A stretch of 64,000 nucleotides of DNA, taken from Capitella teleta. Its lineage: Eukaryota > Annelida > Polychaeta > Capitellidae. Under the pieces are notes generated by a model that was given only the letters and a program-made list of their open reading frames with translations, did no database searches and was not told the origin of the DNA. The position numbers and the translations under genes were made by a program. Shown here one piece after another: positions 1 through 20,600 of this stretch; position 1 is the stretch's first letter; the number at the start of each line of letters is the position of its first letter. The stretch covers positions 1-64,000 of the forward strand of contig KB310317.1 in assembly GCA_000328365.1 (NCBI GenBank), given 5' to 3'.

Positions 1-2919
1 CTACATTTATGAGACTATATTATCAAATTCAAAGCCGATACATTGTAGTATTGCAGCACAATTTCTTTAGTTATAAAAATTCATATCAGTTAACGTTAAT
101 AATCTATGAATTATGGTCGTTTAACTCACTCACACAACTCCACATGTGGTCTTGAATAGTATAGCCAATGCTTGAATCATTTCAGTATCACCCAAGAAAT
201 CAGATAGAACCACATTATATTATTCAAAACTGCGACAAAATGATAATGTTAAGCCTGAGGCTCTTTTTACAGGACTGTGAAAATAGGCAATGCTTACATT
301 ATTTTCACCGGATTGTAAAGTTGTCTTGAGATTCCTAAATTTCACTTTCAGGTATTTGAGTTCTCTTTTAATTTCCTACTGATAATCCGTTACTGGACCT
401 TTAATTGGCTTACACAAAATTATTATTGTTCAGCCATCAACCTGATATTGTCATATATTGATAATTGATCATTAAGGTTAATGATTATGTTTCAAAAACA
501 ATCTTTCCTGGATGTAAACCAGCAATAGCCCCAATAAAAACATACTAGTGTACCGCGGAAAGGTTAGTGAACCAGAAAGTATATTCGTTGCATGTGCGAT
601 TTGATTCAATTTCGAAGCATGGCAGTGCATAGAAGTCCTCTTCAAATGGCTCCCAATTAGAGTATTGCTTTGACCCTATAGTCTCTTCAAATTGCTCAGA
701 TTCCATAATGAGATCCATATGTCTGCTCTGATTAGAATCCATTTTTACTTTGAAAGCTAGAGCAGTTAATTGGTTGCCATGGGGCCCTAATTTGTACACT
801 TCCTTTCATTGATAAAGAGAAAATCTTACAATCATAAATTTGGCAAGTTCGTTTCCATAGCGACTAGTTAAAAAGGAAAAATCCTGTAAAAATAGCCTGT
901 ACCTAATGTTAAAGCAAGATCACCTTTGACGAAATGACATCCAGGGTCGATCCCGATCTCTGTGTGTGCTTGAAGTGATGACACTTATTTTGCTTATATA
1001 TGTTTACCAAACCGAATCCCCCGCTATCCGAACAAATTTTTGTAAAATCAAGAGTGTTCGGATTGAGGGTGACTGTAATTATAATATTATACAAGCTAGT
1101 CTCCTTATCTATGGTGTGTTCATTGTTCTGCCTCCTTTTTAATTGCGTAATGTGAAAATATATTTCGTTACATCGATATGATTATGTCTAAATCCCAAAC
1201 AGTGTCAGGCTTAAACGGGCATTGGTCAATCTTCAAATTTTTGTTGACTTAATAGCTGGTTATCTCTGGACCTCTTTACATCAATTTCATTGGATTTGTC
1301 CAATTTAAAGAGACCAATTCTGAGAGGATCGGTCAAGTATGGATAAAGTTCAAAAAAAAATTCAAATGCAGTTATTCTTGTGATGCAAAATAGTCCGAAG
1401 AAGAGCAGCAGCAGTTCACAGCGTGATTTTACGAGATACTTCTACCCTTCTTGTGACTACAATTCTTATGTTTTCTACTCACCGCTGGAAGCACTAATAT
1501 AATTAATACTATTAGTATCAAGAGTGCCGTTAAAATGATCCATTCATTTCAATTCAATTCATTTCATTTCATACAAGCTGGTCCGCGCTCGCCTTACCAG
1601 TTAAATCACAATATATACATTCCATTACTTCACTATTCCGTCACAGATGACCTGAACATATTATTTCCTCTCGGTTTGCTCCAATATCCTAACTCCTAAT
1701 AATTATCAGTGATCGTGTTCAGTGAGCATCGGTTAAATCAACCTGTCCTTTACCCTGGGGTCAATTGTATCAGAGAAACAAATAATCACGAAACGACGTA
1801 CCATTTGATCTCATCCTTTTGATGTTGCTCAAATGGAGATGGTTTCATCGCTGAAGGTCGATGGTGTCATCCACAAAACTACATTATTATTATGAACACA
1901 TGAACACCAAACTCTCGGAACGAATGAGATCGCACGTGAATCCAAGGCCAATTCTACAGAACATGATTGGCCGACGTCCTCTCCCGTGCAGTCTGCCAGC
2001 GCTGTATCCAACAAGAGTGCAATTCCACCACGACCGGAAGTGCTACGAAAAATATGATAAACTAGTTTATCTGGAATTGGTTGACTTGATTTGTTGGTTT
2101 TCATTTCGAAAAATATATGATATTAATGAAAAGCATCTGTCGGGACACCCCAAATGACCAATCCCTGATTGAGTGGGGCGACCCAATTAATGTATCCGAC
2201 AGTAAAATTGATAAATTCTGAGAAAGTTCTGGGACCATGCATCCAGAGAGGTTGCTGAGAACAGTTAGTCTGCTTTCCAAGTTACACATGATTAGTTACA
2301 CAACAAAATGATAGCGGATGGATACAATAATACACTGCTAAAAACAATCAACATTTCAATTAACATTATTTCTTACAGCTTAAAAAAAAAAAAAAAAAAA
2401 AAAAAATTATTCAACAACCAAAGCCAAGTGGTCTTACGGGCGGCGCTGTGTGAACATTGCATTGCAACCACACAAGGCGAAACCAATCTGAGCGATTGGG
2501 AGCTCTGCCTTTCCGTTGCATGAAACTTTTATATTATGATGAGTCACGCGTGTCGGGTGAGGAGACACAGCTCTTGTTTAATGACCACGGTGTATGGATA
2601 CGTGCATGACCGCACAATTTTGTTATGCGTTGATAGTAATAACAAATGTACTTGAGGAATAACAATCGCGATGCTCGATCAATTGAATGCTATATACAAA
2701 TAATCTGTGTTACAATTGTGACAATGTACATTGTATATAAAGTTACCCATTTTAATTTATATATTCACTATGTTCATGGTACATGTTCATCATTATAAAT
2801 TAATTGCTTGTATATTCACATGTATACTGAAAAGCAGAAAAGAAAAAAAAACACGCACACGCACATGCACACCCTTACACAACAAAATACCCCTACCTTG
2901 ATCAATCGTGGAGATAATA
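1..2919. other. no gene recognised
   Basis: AT-rich intergenic or intronic DNA. Short reading frames occur on both strands but none has a recognisable domain, a signal peptide or matching splice borders. It holds an A-run near 2380-2406. At about 1005-1080 there is a minus-strand stretch starting CAGTCACCCTC with Tigger/pogo-like TTCGGATA motifs, possibly a lone transposon end. Confidence 0.6.
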
Positions 2920-4495
2920 TACGAGAGAGGGCGCAGAAGTAATGAGCCTCGATGGGAAAACGTTGTCTAATTCTCACGTGCTTTCGCACATGTTGCCTAG
3001 CAACCAATATAAGTTTCCTGTAAAATTACCATAATGATTCAGCGATTTTTTGCCGCTTTGGTAGCGTTTCGTACACACCTATCCACGTAATTCTTTGAGA
3101 AAAATTAAGACGATCCAGTATCCTTCCGTCATAGGTCTTTTTGTGCGGGGTGCCAAATACTGCAAGGAAATCATCCAAAATCTGAGAGAATTTTATGGAA
3201 GACAGGCTCCATCTGATACAATAGCTAAATGGTGGGTGGCAGCCATATACTAAGGAAGAGGGAACCTTGCAGGTGGCCACCATGTTGGACGGCCTGTGGC
3301 AGTCAATACCGCTATCCAAGCAGCGAATCTCGAGTGATTGATCTTAGAAAACGGATGAATCTCGCTAATTGAATTGTGTGGACCGACTGGGTTATTAAGA
3401 AGCACCGCACAGTGAATCTTGCGTAGTGATCTGAAAATGTAAAAGTTATCTGATCGGTTGTTTCTAAAGATGCTGACAGAATCTCCAAAGGTTGTCTGAC
3501 CCGTGGCAGACTGGAACGTCGCGACTTCTATTAAAGACTAATTATTTGCAACGAGACATCAATTTTCCACTATGACTCTGAAAGTAAGCGGGAGTCCATA
3601 GAGTGGCGACATCATGAATCCTCACCCCATCAAAACATCATGGTATCAGATACGACCAAGAAGGCATGAAGCTATAGCTTTCTGGAATTCCGAAGGAATG
3701 ATTCACATTGACTATTTGAAGAAAGGAACAACCACCAAAGGTTTACTAGTAAGGAAATTGTTGTTTCACGGCACACTAACACTAGCGAGTATGGTGCCAA
3801 ACACGTTTGGATCGAATAAAAACCAGGCTTTCCTGCGGAGAATAGGAATATATAAGAATTGTAGTCACAAGGAGAATCAAAGTATCTCGTAAAATCAACA
3901 CTGTAAACAGCTAAACTATGAGACAAATACTTTATGATACAATTTCAATAAAGAATCACAGGCAATAAAATAGACTTGAAATGAATAGTGGTGACTAGTA
4001 GATTCTCGCTGTTCTAATCGGTCATGGTGCGGGAGGACAGTACTGGTATACTATGACAAGCTACTCAAATAAGTTCATGCAGCGATCAAGGAGAAACACC
4101 GCGGCTAGCTTGAAAAGGGTCAGCGCCTTCAGCAATCGGAAGGGCAATTCGCTCAGCATAAAAGTCATATTGCTGTGGCCAGTGGTGGGAAGTGCGGCTT
4201 TGAAATTCTTTCTCGCCTACTTTACACTCCAGACTTGACAACGAGCGACTACAAACCATTTGGAAATCTCAAAAATATCAGAGGACGTCATTTTGCAAGC
4301 AACAGATATATGGGCTGCTGAGTCGTGCTATCAGGGTCAAAACGAAAAGTTATTCTGGCAACGCTTTGAAGCGTTGGAAAATCCGTGGAAGGAATGTACT
4401 CCAATTGAGGATGCCTGTGTTTTATAAATAAAAATTAAAGCTGCTAATACAACGCGAAATGGCTGAGACTCATTACTTCTGGACCCTCCCTCGTA
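2920..4495 (+). mobile_element. decayed mariner (Tc1/mariner superfamily) element with both TIRs
   Basis: Terminal inverted repeats of about 31 bp lie at 2920-2950 and 4465-4495 (ends TACGAG...CTCGTA, about 27 of 31 positions paired), flanked by TA, the target duplication used by this superfamily. Between them, pieces of a mariner transposase are readable in several plus-strand frames in the right order. The N-terminal HTH region is at about 3150-3330 (EIIQNLREFYG, then GRPVAV). The 'HYDSESKRESIEWRH' region is at about 3570-3620. The region around the second acidic residue reads AFWNSEGMIHIDYLKKG at 3680-3725. The YTPDLTTSDY block is at about 4200-4260, and the C-terminal FWQRFEALENPWKECT block is at about 4350-4410. 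Stops and frame changes separate them, so no transposase can be made. At 1576 bp it is near the family's usual size of about 1.3 kb. It looks old and inactive. Confidence 0.85.
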
Positions 4496-7400
4496 TATTA
4501 TTTCCACGATTGATCGAGTTATGAGTAGTTAAAGAGGGCCTCTGTTTATTTCAGAACGTTTTTAGATCGATTCTATGGGCTTTTTTTGGGAACCCATGGC
4601 GCATGAATACCTATCTAAGATGGCCATCATGGCGCGCAGTCGAATTCTATTTATGTCATTTCGATTGAGTTGAGGGGTGTTTTTCGCGACACAATCCGGT
4701 TAAGTCACTCGGGAGTCGATAGTTATCTTCAGATAAACAAGGTCTCGTGATTCTGAAGCCAAATAATCAAACCCGACTTCGTCTCGTTGGTTATTTTGCT
4801 CTAGAATGCCTTGAACTTGTTCATCTGACGATAGCTTTCTCTTTCCCGTGACTTAACCCTTAATCCAGAAGCGGATTGTGGTGGCTTCGAAATCGACATG
4901 CGTGTCAATTTCCGTCTTGTACAGAGAGCAACAGAAATTGTGTTTTGTTTTTCCCAAAGAAATTCACGCAAACAATAAACGTGTAGATTTCATTTTGTTA
5001 ATGTGTAATCTGTATCCATATGCCTCGATCGATCATTTACCATCTTAATTTTTATGATGTCACGTCTAACAGAGGCAGAGCAATGTGAGGTAATTGGGAT
5101 GGAGCGTGAGGGAATGGAGCGCCATCGGACCCGGTCGGATGCATCGTAATAGTCAGCGTGAATGCTGTATTCTTGGATGGAATGGATGACAATTGGGATT
5201 ATAGCAAGTAGTAAATTCGTAGCACGATAGTTTAGCAGAGAACAGTGGATTGAAGGAAAACTCAAATGCTCCGAATCCGACAGGAAGCATGTCTTAATGT
5301 TCAAGGCACAATACACGCACGCCATCTTTTTCCCTTCTACAAGGTTGGAATTTCTTATTTTTCTATCGCATAAATTATTAGCAAACCACGTGATGTTCAA
5401 AATACAGAAATCATGCAATCCGTTCGAATTAAACTATGCGCGAATCTATTACGTGGACACATCTCATATTGAATTGACATGCGTCATCACCAATGTATCA
5501 TTTACGGTGAGCAATCGACATATTTGGCTTTGCGACAAGTGTCAGTAACATATTCGTATCGGTTGGTTCAGTGAATTATTCAAGCTTAGGACATGCAACA
5601 TTGAAGACCATAAGCAAAAGGTGTCTACGATGAGCCACAGTTAAGGAAAACTAGGTCAACCAGCGATTACCATCAAGAAAGCCCCTCAATCCCATGTTTT
5701 GACGCGTAGACTGATGGAGTTCGTTGATTGTGTTCCTCGGGCTCAATCAGGCTCCTGGCTGTCTGGGAGATTCATATCAGTCCAAGATTCATAACTCTTT
5801 GTTTTCTTCAGAACGTGCAACATTTTAGTCCTGTTAAGGCGAGAGTGAGAATGCTTGAATTACTCCTCAATCTTTGAAATTCGCAGTGGGGTCGTCTTCG
5901 AGCGAATGCAAGGGGTGCGGATATATGCGTGACAGCACAATAATTTTGCAAGGCTGAATCCATTATGCTTATAATGTTTGATAGAGTGCCAGTCACATAG
6001 CATGGGTACCTGTTGATTGAGAAATCGGAGCCTCCAAGTACAAATTGCCATTATACCATTCATAAATCGTAAGATCGAACAAAAACAGTCAAATATTCAA
6101 TAAGCGCAATTGAACATTTGGATTCATATATGATATGCTATTTCTTATGTAATGTGAGTGCCAGTCAAAAAGCTGATGCATCATCATTCCCATTACTATC
6201 TGAAATAAATAATAAAAGCCAGAGACCGACAGAGCTCAACCTAGCTCCTCAACCATTCATTTGAAATGCATAAAACAAGTTTGAATCAAAACAGGTATGC
6301 TGGTTTTATGCTCATTGAAGAACATGATCTCAATGGTGTTCTGTTCAAGGAGAAACACACAGCTCTCTTTGTCTCACGTCACCCAATCTGAGGGTTACAG
6401 AGTACACGTCAAATCTACAGTCATGGCCAGTCATCCCTGGTGCATAGTCAATGAAGTGTCAGCGATGCCACGTAATTCATCAATATTAGTGTTTACTATT
6501 GCATTTACGTGTGTAGTTACCAAGTACAAACTGAGCGTATGTAATACATATACGCATGGAGGCGATGCATGCCTCGTATTGCATTAAAATTTCTGAGCAG
6601 GACTGTTATTTTGTTGTATAACGGCAGCATGAATAACTGCAATGTACATGATCATGGTGACGCGATCACTACATGTATATTTACTAGCATAATACCCTAA
6701 TGGAGGTGCAGGACAAAGAGGTTTCTTCGCGAGCTTTTAGGAGACATCAGTGTGTGTCACTCACACTAAGTGTATATATGAAGCATGACAATGATGTAAA
6801 AAGCTCCTCAGAACCTTGAAGCATCCGAGCCTTGGAGCTATTTTGCTCCTCAGAGGCAATTCATGGCAACTGTTCGATACATCAATCAATAATTCTCGTG
6901 AAATCAGAGGACTCGGGAGAGAGAGGTTTATTATCTGAGAAATGCTGGCGGCTCCCATTGACATTTCACGCCACGATGCCTCTGCGGCGGCAACTGCCGT
7001 GAAACGACAACATCCAGCAAACTTGCTTTTAATTACCAAGAGTACGTCTTAGGGAGATTGGTCAGAAGAACAGCGATCATTAATCACCTGGTTGTAGCTT
7101 ACCTTTATTTGAGCTCAATTTGTTGTTTTAGTGATATTAAGCAAGACAGAATTAGGACCAAGCAATGCCATGTCGTAAACATTGCCCAACGTACTCAGGA
7201 CTACTTAATGTTTAGTGTGTATTTCTTTCTCGACAGATTGAGCTGAAATTGAGAGGATATGAAGCAACGAAAGAGAAAAACAAAAAGAATGAGGAAACTC
7301 AACAGATCAGCAGCAGTCGCGAGCAATACTAGGAGTGAAAACCCCTAAAACATTCAGCAGTATTTATCGCTGCCAACCCGCATGCACTGGTGCAGTCACG

Positions 7401-10252
7401 CAAAGCCGTCTTGAAGCAGCTGCCGACGATTGTCGAAGATCATGCAGCAGCCGCCACTTGGCTAAACGCAGCTGCAAGTGCTCCATCGTCTCCATGCCAC
7501 AAGGCTATTAATTTATCGCGCGTGTAATGAGGAACAATTCCTAGGGCCAATACAGGCGATTGTTTCCAAATACAGGGCTTTGCCACGGGCTGTCATCGAG
7601 CCCTAAAGGCGTGAGCTGAGCCATGCATCACTCGAGCAACTGGCGCGCTCATCGCAGGTAGCTGGGCTGAAGAGCAACCCGCAGTAGCTCTCTCCCTGCA
7701 ATTGACAATCTCTACGACTACCCATCGATTGGCGCACACGTATAAGAGCTGTGAGCGCGAGACGAAACCATTACAAAGACGCTCTTGTGAAGAATGAAAC
7801 ACCTTTGGGACTAAGTACCAAGCATCGGATAAATAGTTCTTGTGATGGCGTTGCAAGCTGCTCTTTGGACTGTCATAGGTGAGTTGATCCGAAGGGCGAT
7901 CTCACATTACCACTTTCCATTGAATCCACTGGGGCATAAAACCCACGTTGTCCCTTGGAAGCCCCCGAGAGGACCTAGGATCAGGTCCCTCGGAGACTTC
8001 ACGGTGGTTCACAAATGTGTGTGACATCCCCTGAAGGAGCTGCCCCGAGGCCAAGCAATGTGCATGATTGTCTGTGGTAGCGTGCCGTAAAAGATCCCTT
8101 GAGATTGCAGTGAGACATCAAAAGAGGAAGAGGCGCACGACTTGCATGATCTGACACGCTTATGCTCCATAAAAGGGAGCACACTTGCACACATCAGATG
8201 AGCTATATAGTCTTATGACTAATTGCTTGTATGGTGAGAAGTAGGCAAGGATGAATATAGCATTACGGCCTGTGACAGAACACAGGCGCGACAACCTTAT
8301 GTAGTGAATTAGCAGGGCCGCCTGCTTGCGCCCTTGTCCCTGCCAATTTCTCCGAGGGGCACTTTTCGACAGTGCCCTCACGGCAAAGCAAGAACATTTT
8401 GCTCGACCATTAGGACCGGAATATTGGTCCTTCACTAGGAGGTCTTGGTCTCCTCACTCGCTCCTCTTCCATGCGTTGTGGCTGACGAGAAAAAGCAGAG
8501 ATTATCAATCTCTTTCTAACGGATGAGACAGGATGCACTGCTTCCCCTTGCTTATAGCCAATATTGCGCCTAATCAGCCGATGAATTGGCTCGGGGTGAC
8601 TCGCTAACATCAGTCACTATCATACAGCCTAGATACAGCCACGCGGAGTGACAGCAATATGGCGCTGAATCCCTGTGGATTCCATTTTGGTTTCACTCGC
8701 CCGTGTGTGTGTGTGCTCCAAGCTATCGTTTTGAGCAAATTTACAAAGGGGAGCGGCGCACATGTCGTCGTCTTCCGAGACATCACCGGTGGAGATATTT
8801 GCACTGTTGGTACAGGGCATCAAGCACTTAGGCAATCGCGAAGGCAAACAGACGGTTGCAATGACCTCCTCCATCACCATTTCATGATGAGCTCCGTATC
8901 TCTGTCCCTACACCCTCATTAGCCAGCTCCCAGGGTGCTCTCATGGTGCAAACGGTATTACCTTAAGACGCCTGATATATTCAATGTGCGGATTATATGA
9001 AGGCGGAAATGCTAATTGCCACCCTTGTTGTATGGTTTAGGGTGTGAAGGTCAGCTGTAATGGGTCACTGTAGATGGCAAGGGGTTCTATTGGCTGTAAT
9101 TAAATTAATGAAAGTCGTTCGTGACACATTTGCATGATACAGCGCCAGGTTAAGAAGTCGGTCGCAGGGTGTGAACTGTCCGTCTGCATGATTGGCCTGT
9201 TTGTCCTTCATAATCAAACTTGGGACCCTCTTGAATGGTAAAGTGTGGGATCCTTAGAGTGCGTGGCGATGCTGGATCTGAGAGAGTATTGATTCGGTGT
9301 TGCGGATCATCCCCTTGATTTGCAGGCTGTGGAGGTTCACTCGAGAGGAGGGGAAGGAGGAGGCTAGCTGTGAGCATCTTCGAGATCCTCGGATTTCAAG
9401 CCAATTTGGGAGTCCAAGCTTTTCACTCTGTCTTCCACAAAGAAGAAATATTTCACAGGAAGACTGTCCGTGAACATGATTAATAACATAAATGAGTCTA
9501 CTGCACACAACAGAAACAAATTGTATAGCAAGGGTGGAAAATATTATAGTATATAATATGACATGGATAATTAATTTGAGATGGACACCAGAGAAGGAAG
9601 TTATTAATTGAAATGAACACTGACAAGTGTGTCTCCCAAAGTGTGTAAGGGGTTTCTGATCACCAAATAAACAAAGCCATAACTGGTCACTGTTAATGGC
9701 GTGTATCAGCGTTAGAATAGTCGCAACTGATGCTTTAGTTAGTCAAATCGTTTATCACAGTTAGGTTATTATCGAATCATTCTCAAAACCAGCTGGACGA
9801 CTATCGATTACAATATGAATATCGGTGGTAATCCATATTTGCTACTATGTTCTCTTTGAAGCACCATCTGACTTCAATCTCATGGGATTGGACTTTGCTA
9901 TGTTTTGTGATCTTGGCAATAAATGGCGCCGTGTTCCGATGTCCGCTAGTAGACTGCCAAGCAGCATAGCGTCTGCTGCCCGGAGAGGGAAACGCAGAAA
10001 TTCAAGTCTAGAAGACGCATCTCATATCTGGAATTCTCATTAAGCGAACTTTGTAATGGACAGAACAATGGGAGGGAGAGGGGTGGCTTTTTTGGCACAT
10101 GGGAAATTGATATTCACTTAAGAATGTTTTTTGAATGAGGGGAGTATTATTGGCAGTAATTGGAACCCCAAGGAGGGTTTTTATTAATTATTTGAATTTC
10201 AGACAGAATACTAATAAAGACAGCAACAGCAAATAGTCATAATGCTTGAGGT
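4496..10252. other. no gene recognised
   Basis: Long stretch with only short unrelated reading frames on both strands. No domain, exon chain, tRNA or clear mobile-element protein was seen. The 7.3-9.0 kb part is richer in G+C than its surroundings, but no reading frame there is convincing. A short frame at 7842 (MALQAALWTVI) ends at a good GTGAGT donor and could be a stray signal-peptide-like exon, but its phase does not fit the next gene. Confidence 0.5.
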
Positions 10253-17648
<7,396 letters not shown>

Positions 17649-20600
17649 ACGTCTTCATTGGTGGACAAATTAGCGTCCGTCACATGCAGCGAAGCAATGC
17701 AGCACTGCGAAAGAGATTCTGAATGCGCGCGCATGTTGAGAAAATCGGAAGAGACGTGTGACCCCGCAAGTGAGTAGTTCGCACCTTCCTTCTTTCGCCT
17801 ACAAAAGTGTGTCTATCTTTGTGTGACGTGAATACTCTGTGATTAATACGCCATGGAATGCCATCAATCTGAGATTTCAAATTTGAATACGACAAGGAAA
17901 AATATTGATATAATACTCAATACTTATCAATTAATAGCTACATGTAATTCATACCAGCAATACCACTCCTCATGGCAAAAAAAAAAAAAAAAAAAAAAAA
18001 AAGTTCATCCCATTTCATTTTCATCTCACTCGAGGATATATTCCGTAGTTTATCTTGCAATATTGCCAGCTAACTCGGTGCTATTTTGTTTTGAAATCAC
18101 ACATGACATTGTCGATTTCAGTATTCTCGTGTGAGGTCGGCAAACGTGCAGAATGTGTCAAGGTGCTGTTAGCTCTTCAGACGAGGGAGCAGTTCCGCAG
18201 CTGTACTTGTGATCCCAGAGATCCCGACTCCAAATCGTGTGAAGAAATCCAGAGTCGGATCTTTCTACACGCTTGCGTCTCTCCAGGAAGTACGTTAAGA
18301 TGGTCTTATCTATTTCATTGAATAATCAATTCATTTTTGGCCTCACTTCATTGCATGTTTTGAAGTCGGCAGACCAGACGTACCTTGGGTCAGCCCAGCT
18401 CAAGACCTCCCTCGAATACAGCCACATATCCAAGACCCGAGCAAGGTCTATCCAAACCCATTTGACCATGACTACGATTCAGGGCATGACGACGCGGATG
18501 AAGATGATATGGACGAAGATGACGAGGAAGAGCACCCGGACCGGGTCATGTCATGCATAGGACACAGAAAACGTTGCCTTATGGACGATACATGCCAACA
18601 ACACTTGACTGACTACAGACTTTATTGTAGGGAAAGCAAGAAATTGAACCAATGCGTCACAACAGACTGGTATGTGTCCCCAAAGATAACAGAGAAGCAT
18701 TTGTCAATCCATCAATACAGGGCAATGTGCTATAAGATGATTGCAGCCCTCAAAGAAGAAGCCCCAGATCTTTTTACTTGCAACTGCCACATGAGGAGAG
18801 CAGATACGAAAGAAAAATGCGATCGTATCCGCCTTCGCATAGCACAAAACCATTGTTTAGGTAATCCATGCTTTGAATTTTTGTTCCAATTCGTATGATG
18901 TTCATTGCAGTCGCTGCTCCATATTTTATACACACTGCTCATCCCATCGAACTAGCGTACGATGATCTTCTTGACCGGCTTGACCGAGAGATGCTGAAAG
19001 GCGAACCAGAGGGTATAATTTAAAATGCATATTCGGTATATACACCTTATTTATGCATCGCAGGCAGCACGTGCGCACCAGCTTTTATGAGATGCAACTC
19101 ACGCTCAACGTGCAAGAATCGCTTGAAGGGATATTTAGCAGCATGCAATTGGAACATAGCAGACAATACCTGTGAGAAGGAGTCTTGCTTGGAGGCTATC
19201 AGGACGTTTTATCTGCTCCTCAAACCGGAAATGACACAATCATTATTGTTCTGCCTCTGCATACCTGGAGATAAGACCTGCGAGATGGTACGGCGTGTCG
19301 TGCAGCCCGTGTGTTCCGTCGTGGATGTCATGCCTCCGACATGTTCTGCACAGCTCGCCCGCTGCACAGCCGACCGAGATTGCAGGTGAGTCAAACTGAA
19401 GTAATCAATTTCAAAAGTGACATTTTATTTTTATCTGAAGTTCACGATTGCAAAATTATGAGAAGTTCTGCAGTTATGATAAGCACGTTAATGGCTGCGC
19501 TGCCGGCTCCATGATTTGCCGGAATGCAATTGTGGGAATTCAAGGAAGTTGGCTGACGACAAACTGCACGTGTGAAACGGTTCCCGACAGTGATCGACCT
19601 GCGTGCCTTCAAGCAAAATCTCGCCTTCGTCAGGATAATAATATAATATGCACAGGTGGGTGCTTCGGATGCCGAATATAGTGGCCTAAACGCTTTGTTT
19701 TAAACTTTTCATAGAGACAGCAAAACGTGATTTCCATGTCGCGACTGTCGGACAACCGGGAAGCCTACGGGAAGACGAATTCTTCAACGATGAAGCGGAC
19801 AACCCTCGATATTTCGGTCTGTATCATCGTACTGCGTACATGTGTATAGCTGGCCAGTGAGAATAGACAAACTTCTCGCTTGTTTGCGAGTCACCAGAGC
19901 TGTATGCATAGTGCATTGGGCAGTACATGCCGACCCCAAACGCGATGAATAATAAAGTGCATGTTTTCTTCAGCTGGTATTCCTTGTATTGGGTAATCCG
20001 CTAATGCCTTCTAGTCGATGCTGCAATAGAACAATGTTATTTCTTTTTGCAGAATGTCGACGAGTTCTTGGCAAGCGTTTTCCTCCTCACCTATCCTTAC
20101 CGATCTATACACGAGTGAGTAGAAATCGATGAATGGAGTGGCGTGTAAAAACCAGTATACGAGATATTGTTTTGATTTGCACATCACTAAAACACAAAAC
20201 TTGTTTTTTGCTCATTATTAATCATGAATTTTTCCCATGCACTCACAGCAATACCCAAATGACAGCGATTGTTCCCAAATCTGTCACTGTCAGCGCAACG
20301 GTAGCGTCGCTTGCAAGAAACTGCAATGTCTGCAAAACCTCGTGTGCAAATCGCGCGGAAAAACGTACGGTAAGATCGAAAACACTTCCGCAATGGTCTC
20401 TCTGAATAATGCACAAAACAGGGAACAACATTAGGTGCTTTTATGGTTGCATTGGAGGCTGTTTATATCGTGCGATCTCGCTCATATTTCATCTCCCAGG
20501 GTGACCAAATTCTCATCATGCAATTTGCACCCACGATTATAATATTATAATGACATGGGTTTGTAGGGCTGATGAGATGGATAATCTATGTACCATAGGA

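Noticed and set aside
7842-7876. Possible signal-peptide exon (MALQAALWTVI with GTGAGT donor)
   Set aside because: It ends in phase 1 while the first visible GFRalpha-like exon needs phase 0, and it lies 10 kb away.
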